Origin: Tetragonia tetragonoides
Taxonomy: Eukaryota; Streptophyta; Magnoliopsida; Caryophyllales; Aizoaceae
NCBI GenBank assembly: GCA_038025085.1
Contig: CM076152.1
Span: 39,774,501-39,838,500 of the forward strand
Reading direction: 5' to 3'
DNA length: 64,000 nt
Within the stretch, counting starts at the first letter, position 1. Each line of letters begins with the position of its first letter. The translations under genes were made by a program, and so were the position numbers. The notes under the pieces are model-generated. The model made no database searches and was not told the DNA's origin. It was given only the letters and a program-made list of their open reading frames with translations. Positions 54,865-64,000 of this stretch are shown here, piece after piece.

Positions 54865-56651
54865 TAGGCCTGGCAAACAGATCAGCTTGGGTCGGGTTCG
54901 GGTTCAACCCAACTGACCTGATTACTAAACAGGTCAGAAAACACAACCTGAACCTGATCTGTTTAGTAAACAGGTTCAAAAACATAACCTGAACCTGATC
55001 TGTTACAGATCAGGTTGACCTGAACCTGATCTATGTAACCTGATATTTTTCAACTTCATAATATCACTTATTTTGGGTTAGCTGGTACAGCAGCAACAAT
55101 TCTAGCTACTAGTATTTTTTTTATTTTTTTTTGCTCATCTGCTGCTAGTATTCCATTAAGCTTTCAAAGGCAAAATAACATGTTAAAAGGAACAAAACCT
55201 AACAGAAGTACCACCAATGTGATTTATACCAAAACCAAACAAGAAGCATATTATCAGGCTACCAACAACTAATCTTTACACTACAAAAATCAAACATCAA
55301 AATCACACAAATTTTAAGGTTTACAACCATTAAACTTTACTCTACAAATTACAACAACTTAATTAAAAGTTCAATAAAATAAAGTTCAAATGAATGATGA
55401 CATTGAATTCATCTGCACGTCTTAACTCAGCTCCTCTATGTGGTCCATCTACCTGAAACCATAAATCAAAAATCAGAATCCATAAAAAGTACAAACTGTA
55501 ACCCTAAAAACCTAAAATCAGAAATCAAAACTCTAAATAACAAGATTGATATCAGAAACCAAAATCTCTAGACAATAAAAAGTAAAAATCGAAACACTAA
55601 ACCCTAAATAAATGAAACCCTAAATCAAAAACAAAAACCTCAAGTACAAAATCAGAAATAAAAACCCAAATAAAAATAACAAACAATAAAACTAATAACT
55701 ATAATATAAGCATAAAACGAAAAAAGCATAATCTTACCAATGATTTAGTTTGAGAGGCGGAGATGTTGAATTGAAAAATGAAAGAAACAAATCAGAAAAA
55801 GAAAACATAACTAAAACCAACAAATAATCAAAAACTGGAAGAATAAGATAAAATGACAATACCTGCTAAAAAGAAAGATGAAGTGAGACTGAGAGTGAGA
55901 GAGAGTGAGAGTGTGAGACAGAGTGAGTGAGGAAGAGCTTGAAAGATGAGGAAGATAGAGAATGAGAGAGAATGAGAGAAGTCGAGACAGTGAGATCGAG
56001 AGATCGAGAGAGTGAGAGAGTGAGACTGAGAGTGAGAGAGAGTGAGACAGAGTGAGTGAGGAAGAGCTTGAAGATGAGGAAGATAGAGAATGAGAGAGAA
56101 TGAGAGAACTTCTCTCAGAGAAGTCGAGACAGTGAGATCGAGAGATCGAGAGAGGAAGAGCCGAAGAGGAAGAAGAACTGAAGAAGAATCGAGAATATGA
56201 GAGAGTGAGGAAGAGAGAGAAATAGAGAATGATAAACATAAAATGACGGCAAAAAAAATAAGGGCTAGGGTTCCGTTTTTTTCCCTCTTTTATCTCTATT
56301 TTGGGCTTGGGCTACTGATTGGCTCATGGGCAGGTTAAAAAGTTTTGGGTCACTTTTTTATTTTTTCCATTTCACTTGTTAGATGGGTTAAACGGATCAG
56401 GTCGACCCGAACCCGATAAAAATCAGGTCGACCTGATCTGTGACCTGACCCATTTAATGTTTTCGGGTTGAGCAGGTAATTTTCAGGTTGAGCAGGTTGA
56501 AATTTTCAACCTTAACCTAACCCATTTAAGTTTTCGGGTCAATCAGGTCGACCCATTTAATATTTCGGGTCGAAAATCCCAACCCTAACCCGCTTTTTTC
56601 GGATTAGGTTCGGGTCGGGTTATCGGGTCGGGTTAGTTTTTGCCAGGCCTA
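54865..56651. mobile_element. Non-autonomous hAT element, 1787 bp
   Basis: Perfect 13-bp terminal inverted repeats TAGGCCTGGCAAA / TTTGCCAGGCCTA and an exact 8-bp target duplication GTGGTGAC (54857-54864 and 56652-56659), both hAT hallmarks. Sub-terminal regions are packed with GGGTCGGGTTCGGGTT-type repeats in both orientations, probable transposase binding sites. The interior (55060-56270) is AT-rich and then GA-rich (GAGAGTGAGAGAG) and encodes no transposase; the frame at 55811-56239 is low-complexity Ser/Leu. Confidence 0.9.
55860..56225. repeat. GA-rich minisatellite with internal duplication
   Basis: Two near-identical blocks containing GAAGAGCTTGAAAGATGAGG / GAAGAGCTTGAAGATGAGG, AATGAGAGAGAATGAGAG and GTCGAGACAGTGAGATCGAG, separated by about 125 bp, inside the hAT element. 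Confidence 0.75.
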
Positions 56652-56659
56652 GTGGTGAC

Positions 56660-57691
56660 AACAGAGAATACATATAAAATCAATCATGACCAAAATAAAA
56701 TAGAATTAGTGGTGACTGAAATGAGTAAAGGCAATTTTGTGTAAACAATTCATAAACTTGGTCATAATCAAGATCTTATCGTGCAAACGAGTTTGCTCAT
56801 CGTTTAACTCAAACTAATTTCATTACAATGAATAATTTTTTTTTGTATGAGATATAGGAGGCCCCAATGGCCTATCTATCACTATGATGTATGTATTGAA
56901 GTTTGATCTGATTAATAATCATAACTAAGCACGAGGCCAACTGTTTATTAAAATAGGTCTTACAATGAACAAAAATATGTTATTTTTGGAAATGTATTGT
57001 TGTAAACGATTTTTAATGTCGAGCAAAAAGTACTACAATTTTGAATAAAAAGTATTACAATAATTAATTTTAATATATTACTTTTAATCGCGGTATTATA
57101 TATACAAGAACTGATATGGACTTCAAATAGCTTACCAAGTTGGCCGGGAGTGACATGGTAAAGTTGAAAAGCAATCATCTTCTTCGATCCATGCATCATA
57201 GTCTTTAGGTACAAAATCATGGCCCATTTTGATCAAGAATAAAAATGAAAAAGGGAAAAGGAGGACCATGGACCCTTGCTTTTTGAATTATACATGTATT
57301 ATTACTAATATTAAGCTTAATTGGATTTGTATTACCACCTGCTCGGATAAGGATTAGGTCTATTCTAAGCATTCAATTGAAAGGTGCACACTATTATTAT
57401 TGGACTTTCTGTGCCCCTTTCACTACTCATCATCATTGATAAATGGATAATGATATCCCTAAATCACGGAAATGGGGATTATTCCAGTTTTAAAGCATGT
57501 AGTTTATATACATGGCTTGATTAGCAACAATAGTAACAAATAATTATACATAGTACAGATCAAAAGTGGAGGTAATGTAAACACACATATACAGTAGTAT
57601 ATATGTTCACATCAAAAAGTCACTAGTTTTTGTCCACCGCATTAATATATATGTGGAAGTTTTTTTTTTTCTTTTTCTAATTAACACAAAA
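56660..57691. other. 1-kb AT-rich intergenic region
   Basis: No gene or repeat family recognised. Confidence 0.5.
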
Positions 57692-57812
57692 TTTTGTATG
57701 AGGCGACTCCAAAGTGAGACCTCTCATACAAGTATAATGTCATGCCGACATTATAATTGTACATAGAGTTAGTCTCACCTTGACATGAGGTAGCCTCGCT
57801 CTTACAAGACTT
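57692..57812. mobile_element. Foldback element, same family as 19468
   Basis: TTTTGTATGAGGC at the left and, reverse-complemented, GTCTTGTAAGAGCGAGGC at the right. The core TAATGTCATGCCGACATTATA is a near-palindrome. Word order matches 19468-19560. Confidence 0.6.
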
Positions 57813-57950
57813 AATTATAGTCTAATTGATTAAGTAGTTATTGTTATGATTGAGGTCTAGCAAGTCCCCTACCATATGTTGGTATTAGTTCTTTCAGATA
57901 GCATTTAGAATATAAAACACACAATTACACTAATCCAATACTCCAATCTG

Positions 57951-58055
57951 TTTCTTATGAGGCCGTCTCAACATGAGGTTACTTCTATAGTCAAACATGT
58001 CATACTTGTTTAAAACGCTTTACGTTGATGGCCTCATCCGAGTTTTTGTGCAAAT
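57951..58055. mobile_element. Diverged foldback element
   Basis: CTTATGAGGCCGTCTCAACA at the left and TTGATGGCCTCATCCGAG at the right, with an internal AACATGTCATACTTGTT. Related in layout to the 57692 copy. Confidence 0.45.
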
Positions 58056-58280
58056 ACTCCTACTCCCTATTCTATCTTCCATCACTACCTTCCATCACTT
58101 CTGATCGAACACTTTTATTTTATTTATTTATTGAGGTACTTATAGACACTTAAGCCACCTCTATAATAATCAATTTATCCATCAAAGTACATGAATTCCA
58201 TCACCTACGTCACTCCCTCCATCATTTCCTGTTTGCCACACCCCCACATAATTAAAGACTACAACTACAAAACCACCCAT

Positions 58281-58287
58281 TATAAAT
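58281..58287 (+). promoter_or_regulatory. Putative TATA box of the second UGT gene
   Basis: TATAAAT lies 58 bp upstream of the start codon, an ordinary plant spacing with a short leader. Confidence 0.55.
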
Positions 58288-58344
58288 CCTCTCATCAACC
58301 ACAACTTAAACTTATTAACACCTTGTCTAACTTGATCTTTTAGC

Positions 58345-58827
58345 ATGAGTTATGAAATGACCAACAAAAAAAGCCACCATTTTCTTCTCATTGTTTGTCC
58401 AGCACAAGGCCACATAAACCCCACGCTCCAACTCGCTAAGCGCCTCTCACGCGCTGATGGTCATCCACGTGTCACCTTCGCCACCACGGCTAACGCCCTC
58501 CGTCAAATCACCATCCCCTCAAATCTCCACCCTTCTTTATCCCTTGCCTCCTTTGCCACCGGATTCGATGATGGCGTTACGCCTTCCGATAACCCGGAGC
58601 GCGTGGCGAAAGAGTGCAAGCGCGTGATGTCCAAATCCGTACATGATCTCATAGTTTCACTAAACAAACAAGGCCATCCGATATCGCTCTTGATCTACAC
58701 GTTAATGCTCCCTTGGGCTGCTGACTTGGCGCGTGAGCTCCACGTGCCTTCGGCGTTTCTATGTATCCAATCTGCAACTTCATTTGCTATCTATAACCGT
58801 TTCTTTAACGGCCATAACCGTTATAAT
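58345..58827 (+). pseudogene. UDP-glycosyltransferase (UGT75-like) 5' part, cut by a Copia element
   Basis: N-terminal third of a family 1 glycosyltransferase: FLLIVCPAQGHINPTLQLAK with the catalytic His, FATGFDDGVTPSD, LIYTLMLPWAADLARELHVP, and an SATSFAIYNRFFNG end. These segments align with the gene at 1070 (VYTLLVPLTADVAREFHVP, QPATVFDVYYYYFNG), so the two are members of one subfamily. The frame meets the LTR of a retrotransposon after GHNRYN. The acceptor-binding remainder and the PSPG box must lie beyond the 3' LTR, outside the window. Up to the insertion there is no lesion, and the promoter looks normal, so the insertion may be what killed the gene. Confidence 0.88.
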
Positions 58828-58935
58828 TAATAGAGTAGACGTAAGGGCAATAATGTAATTGTACATAATTACTGTTTAGTATAAATAGAATGCCAGGGCT
58901 CCCATATTGGGTAGAGCCTCACAGTATTCTTCACA
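58828..58935 (+). repeat. 5' LTR of Copia element, 108 bp
   Basis: Begins TAATAGAGTAGACGTAAGGG and ends TATTCTTCACA directly before the primer binding site. The first 78 bases match 63923-64000 with two transitions. The 3' copy is preceded by TG (TGTAATAG), the canonical start, which the 5' copy lacks (AT), so the true boundary may be two bases upstream with mutated ends. Confidence 0.8.
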
Positions 58936-59008
58936 TGGTATCAAGAGCCTAGGGTTTTTCATTTCGTATTCCCCACGTTTTTCTGCCCTAGCCTACCTTC
59001 CTCCTTCC

Positions 59009-62000
59009 ATGGCAACCTCACCTCAGACGCCTCTCTCTTCCGGCCAACCGACCTCCATGGGTGATGTTTCTAGCAGTGTTTCTACTCCGGTTCCTTCGAC
59101 CGTCGAGACTACCCATCCTGTAGGTGTTCCTATTCCTACAGCGCCTGTCATAAGCCAATTGTTTGACTTGCCTCCACTGCATCCTCCCCATGTGTCTCAG
59201 CAACAAGTTCCTATGCCCTCGTTCTCATGGGTTCCTACTTCTGTTGCACCATGGCGTCTCTTTCAGAACACCGTTTATGAGGTTGGCTCCTCCAGTCATG
59301 CACCACCGCCTCCGTCTCCCTCTGTTTTCGCTGGTCCGTCGTTTGCTGGACATCCCGGTGCGATGTTTGGACCGCCTGGCTTTGGACAGTCTTTTCCAGG
59401 TGGTGCAATTCCTTCTTCTGGTGGCGGTAATGGTGTCTTTCCTTCTAATCTAGTATTCTACGCTCCTAATGTTACTAATATTGTAACAACTAGATTAGCT
59501 ACTGTGGAGGATTATTTGAGTTGGCGTACACAATTTGAATCTTTCTTGGTGTCTCAAGGTCTCCTTGGTATGATTGATGGGTCCATTCCTATGCCTTTTG
59601 TGATTATTTTTGATAATCACGGTCGTGAAATAATTAACCCCGAGTATTATAGTTGGTTGAAAGTGGATCAAACTGTTCGCTCTTGGGTGTTTGCAACTCT
59701 CTCACGTGAAATCCTTGTTGAATTCCATGATCTGTAGTTTTCTGCACAAATATGGGAATGGTTGCAATCACGTTTTATGTCTGCTAGTTTAGCCCGGTGT
59801 ATGGAGTTAAAAATATTGTTGACTAATGTTAGAAAAACAAAAAGTAAATGTATGGACCAGTACTTACGCGAGATCAAGATAATTGCGGATAGTCTTGCTG
59901 CGATTAATTCTCCGGTTTCGCAACATGACCTTATCCAGCACACTATTATGGGTTTAAGTGCTGAATATGAATCTCTTGTAACTGCTGTCACTCACTTTCC
60001 TGGTACTTTAACCTTTGATGAGTTACGGGCTAAGCTTTTGCTTCAAGAACAGCGGGTTAAGTTTCTGCGTGACGGTGATAGTGCTCTTTCACAACATCAG
60101 GCCTTTGTGGCCACTTCTCAGCAGGGTTCTACTTCATCCAATTCAGGGGGTGGTTCTCAGAATACTCAAAGGAATGGACAACAGCAGCAGTACCGTGGTC
60201 GTGGTAATAATCGTGGTCGTGGCAGGGGAAAGGTCGAAGCAAAAATCACAATCGTGGACAGCAGTCCGGCAATAGTGGTGGTGCTAACCAAACACATACA
60301 CAAACACAAACTGTAGGTTCAGGTATGGCATCTTGTAATTCGGTTGTATCATCAAATAGTGCTTTAGCCCCTTCGAGTACTGGTACTAATAATTTACCTG
60401 CAGGTTCTTCATTAGTAGATGGTGTCTTTGGGTCCACCCCACCCCCAGTTGTTTGTCAAATATGTTTCTATCCAGGTCATACTGCTGTCCATTGCCCATC
60501 TCGTTATTCCACTCCCTCTGCTCCCGCCCTTGCTGCATTGCCATCGGGTGAAAACAACGAGGCAGTGTGGTATCCTGACTCGGGTGCCTCCTCTCACAGG
60601 ACCAATAACGAAGGTATTTTGTCTTCTAAACGTATTTACAATGGACCAACTAGGATTCGGGTAGCAAACGGTACTATCGATTCGCATGTTGGTAATGTGT
60701 CATTAAATTCTAATGGACGACCACTGGATTTAAAATCTGTTTTCCATGTCCCAGAGTTAAAATATAATTTGATATCTGTTAAGAAATTGTGTGAGGATAA
60801 TAATTGTGATGTGGGGTTTAATACTTCTTCTGTTTGTGTTAAGGACCAAACTTCGGGGGAGGTTCTTCTTCAAGCTTCCAGTAGGGGTAATGTCTATCCT
60901 ATTACTACATCACCGGTGTCCAAGTCTCATGTGTCTCCAACTGAATCTGCATTCCTTACTGTTCAAGCTCCTGGTCCTGTATGGCATCGTCGATTGGGTC
61001 ACTATGGTGGTCGTGTTTTGGATTCTCTTAGCAAGAGTAAAGCCATTAGTACGACTAGTCGTTTTGATCATGATTGTGTCTCTTGTCGTTTGGGCAATTC
61101 GCATCGTTTACCTTTTCAAGATGTTATTCATACTTTTGATAAACCTTTGGCTTTAATACACTCGGATGTTTGGCAATCTCCTGTACTCTCTAATCTTGGT
61201 TTTCGTTATTATGTTTGCTTTGTGGATGACTTCTCCCGTTTCACAAGGATTTATCCAATAAAAAGAAAATCTAAGGTTTTTACTCACTTTTGTAATTTTC
61301 AAAAATTAGTGGAAAATATGTTTGATTGTAAAATCAAGATATTTCAGAGTGACGGTGGCAAAGAATTTGATAATAATCCTGAAAATTTGCATTTTCTTGA
61401 ACATGGCATTCTTTTCAGAAAATCTTGCCCCGGTACCCCAGAGCAAAATGGTGTTGCAGAACGTAAGCATCGTCATATTCTTGAAATGACACGTACTTTG
61501 CTTGTTGATGCTACTCTACTTGCACAATATTGGGTAGATGCAGCTTATACTGCAACATATATTATTAATCAATTGCCAACATCCAACCTAGGTGGTATTT
61601 CCCCGTTTGAAAAATTATTTCACAAACCACCCAATTACTCTTTTCTTCGTGTTTTTGGGTGCGGTGTTTTCCAAATTTTTCAGCGTCATCTTCTAATAAA
61701 TTATCTCCTAGGTCAGTTCGATGCATTTTTCTTGGCTATGCCCCTGGTTATAAAGGGTATCGATATCTTCATCCTACTACTGGTCGTGTCTACGTTAGCC
61801 GTCATGTTCATTTTCATGAGTCCAAATTTCCCTATAGTCAGTTAGTTCCATCTCGTTCTACTGACATTGATCCAAGTGCTCTTCTTGGGTCATGGTCTCC
61901 CACAGTCACATTGGATTCCATTGCCCATTCCCCGTCCTCCTCTAGTCTTCCGCTCGTGTCTCCCCACGCGCATATTTCATGTCTCCTCGGCTCCATCCCC

Positions 62001-63925
62001 TGCTACAGCGTCTACCCCCGCTGTTATTGCACCCATGTCTTGTGACAGCCCTGATGTCCAGTTAACATCCGCTCCTGTGGCTGTGCCCATTGAGTCTAGT
62101 AGTCCTGTGTGTGAGCCAACGTCTTCCCCGTCGTCCCTTGAAGTTCCCACGCCTGCTGTCATAACCAATCCTCTGTCTACTTCCCCTGCTACTAGCTCTA
62201 TGTCCAACTGCACATCTCCCTTGTCCATGCCCACCGAGTCAGTCCCTTGTCCCACCTGTTACCCATCCCCAAAATCAGCTTCGAGGTGTACCCCGTTCCC
62301 CTATTCAAACTCGGTCCAAGTCTGGCATATTTAAGCCTCGCACTATTTTATCTCTCACTACAATTGATACAGATATGAAACCGACTAATTACACACACGC
62401 TAAGAAAGATCCAAAGTGGCGTCAGGCTATGGCCGAAGAATTTACTGCACTCATTACTAATAAAACATGGGACTTAGTACCGTTTGATGCTGAAAAGAAT
62501 TTGGTTGGTTGTAAATGGGTTTATAAAACGAAATTTAACGCTGATGGCACGGTTGAGAGGCATAAGGCACGCTTAGTTGCCCTTGGTAATCATCAACAGG
62601 CCGGTATTGATTTTTCTGAGACCTTTAGCCCCGTTGTCAAGTCCACTACTGTTCGTCTTGTTCTTACATTGGCTATTTCTTTTGGTTGGGTTATTCGTCA
62701 GTTGGATGTTAAAAATGCCTTCCTACATGGTTCTCTCACAGAGGAAGTTTATATGAAACAACCTCCGAGTTTTATTCATCCTCAATATCTCAATCATGTT
62801 TGTTGCCTTCGTAAAGCTATTTATGGACTCAAACAAGCCCCTCGAGCTTGGTTCCATAGGTTCAGTAATTTTCTATTAACACAAGGCTTTATTTGTTGTC
62901 AGTCGGATAATTCAATGTTTGTTTTGCGCAAGGGATCTCACATACTAATTCTTTTATTGTATGTCGATGATATTATTATTACCGGCAACTCCCCTTCTTT
63001 TGTGCATACTTTTATTCGATTCCTGGGTACTCAATTTGCCATGAAGGATCTGGGGGATCTCCATTATTTTCTTGGGGTACAGGTGGTGCGGACTTCTAGT
63101 GGTCTATTTCTATCCCAACATAAATATGTCTCTGACCTTCTTCGTCGTTTTAATCTTCACACTGTTAAGCCTGTTCGCACCCCACTTCCTTCTCGGACCA
63201 CTTTGACTCTCACTGATGGTGAACTTCTTGCAGATCCCACTGAGTATCGTACTATGGTAGGGGCTTTATAGTACTTGACCATGACACGACCTGATATTGC
63301 ATATGTTGTACATTTAGTTTCCTAATTTATGCATGCTCCCCGCACCACTCATCTACTTGCTGTCAAGCGCATTTTCAGGTATTTCCAGGGAACATTGGAT
63401 CATGGCTTATGGCTTCGCTCCACCAAGGAGCTTAGTTTTCTTGTGGCATATTCAGATGCGGATTGGGCTGGATGCCCAAATAGTAGTCGCTCTACTACAG
63501 GCTATGCTGTGTTTTTGGGAAAGAATTTAATTTCCTGGCGTTCCAAGAAACAGCTCACTGTCTCTAAGTCGTCTACTGAAGCTGAGTATCGTGCTCTTGC
63601 CTATACAGTTGCGGACACTTTATGGATTCGGTCACTTCTCGCTGAGCTGGGTATGTCACTGACGTGACCCGTTCAGCTCCTCTGTGATAACATTTCTGCT
63701 ACCTATCTCACAGCTAATCCCGTCCAACATGATCGCAACAAACATATCAAGGTCGATTATCATTTTGTCCGTGAACGTGTAGCTCATGGTGACTTAGTTG
63801 TTAAATATGTACCTACTCAATTTCAGCTCGCTGACATTTTTACTAAGAGACTGTCTGCTCAACGTTTTTGGTGTTTAAAGGACAATCTGTACGTGGTTTC
63901 CCCTGCACAGATTGAGGGGGTGTAA
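59009..63925 (+). pseudogene. Copia gag-pol polyprotein with stops and frameshifts
   Basis: The start ATG is at 59009 (MATSPQTPLSS). Gag runs to about 60310 with an in-frame TAG at 59735-59737 and a 1-base shift near 60230 in a G run. Then come a zinc knuckle (CQICFYPGHTAVHC), protease (WYPDSGASSH), GAG-pre-integrase (VWHRRLGHYG), integrase (IHSDVWQSP, FQSDGGKEFDN, NGVAERKHRHILEM), a frameshift near 61661, a Ser/Pro-rich linker with further shifts, reverse transcriptase from 62375 (WKLVGCKWVYKTKF-like start, QLDVKNAFLHG, LYVDDIIITG) and RNase H (YSDADWAGCPNSSRSTTGYA, KSSTEAEYRALA). Stops at 63269, about 63323 and 63665 fall where Gln, Gln and probably Arg codons are expected. The element cannot make its own proteins. 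Confidence 0.9.
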
Positions 63926-64000
63926 TAGAGTAGACGTAAGGGCAATAATATAATTGTACATAATTACTGTTTAGTATAAATAGAATGCCAGGGCTCCCGT
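63923..64000 (+). repeat. 3' LTR of Copia element, truncated by window end
   Basis: 78 bases seen, 76 identical to the 5' LTR. The stop codon of the polyprotein overlaps its first bases. Confidence 0.85.

Larger units (their letters stand above)
58828..64000 (+). mobile_element. Ty1-copia retrotransposon, nearly complete, decayed
   Basis: Order: 5' LTR, primer binding site TGGTATCAAGAGCC (58936-58949, initiator-Met tRNA type), gag, protease, integrase, reverse transcriptase, RNase H, polypurine tract GATTGAGGGGG (63910-63920) and the start of the 3' LTR. Domain order integrase before RT defines Copia. About 5.1 kb lies inside the window; the end is cut off by the window edge. It is inserted in the UGT gene at 58345. 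Confidence 0.92.

Noticed and set aside
55811..56239. Ser/Leu-rich hydrophobic frame inside the hAT element
   Set aside because: It derives from the GAGAGTGAGA repeat; no transposase motif (no hAT dimerisation or BED domain) is visible.
1..64000. CRISPR arrays, operons, phage or integron structures
   Set aside because: Split genes, Pol III SINEs and plant transposons show eukaryotic nuclear DNA; the tandem repeats found lack spacer structure.

Overview
The window is nuclear DNA from a flowering plant, most likely a eudicot; I cannot name the species. Plant-only families support this: UGT75-like glycosyltransferases, WNK kinase, TMK and SD2-5 receptor-kinase modules, F-box/DUF295 and F-box/FBD proteins. 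So do the split SF3A1 gene with a plant-style intron and the Stowaway, hAT, MULE, Copia and SINE content. There is no operon structure, no CRISPR array and no bacterial gene.

Layout. 1-0.8 kb: microsatellite, palindrome pair and duplicated minisatellite. 1.07-2.49 kb: UGT75-like gene with one frameshift. 3-5.5 kb: SINE, hAT-like MITE and tandem repeats. 5.8-7.1 kb: broken F-box/DUF295 gene. 9.1-10.7 kb: WNK kinase with one uninterrupted reading frame (minus strand). 11.7-18.3 kb: two tandem receptor kinases (minus) that join a TMK-like ectodomain to an SD2-5-like kinase; the first has one frameshift and the second is a pseudogene. 20.2-23.2 kb: frameshifted receptor-like protein (minus). 26.6-30.2 kb: SF3A1 (minus, two coding exons), the only gene besides the WNK that looks fully intact. 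33.7-35.3 kb: a third, decayed, inverted copy of the chimeric receptor kinase. 36.8-42 kb: relics (Copia gag, RNase H domain, SKIP tail, LINE endonuclease). 42.3-44.6 kb: F-box/FBD pseudogene split by a solo LTR. 48.29-54.71 kb: a complete two-gene Mutator-like element with a perfect 9-bp target duplication. 54.87-56.65 kb: a non-autonomous hAT element with an 8-bp target duplication. 58.3 kb to the end: a second UGT75-like gene cut by a decayed Copia element with 108-bp LTRs.

This is an accessory, transposon-rich region. Defence or specialised-metabolism families (UGT, RLK, RLP, F-box) lie around one housekeeping splicing gene, and most accessory genes are broken. Several breaks are single-base length changes in homopolymer runs (UGT A-run, RLK A12, MULE G10), so part of the decay may be assembly error. 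The strongest candidates for something new are the chimeric receptor-kinase family and the two-gene MULE with a GRF-zinc-finger membrane ORF facing the transposase. All calls come from reading the sequence; no database search was run.
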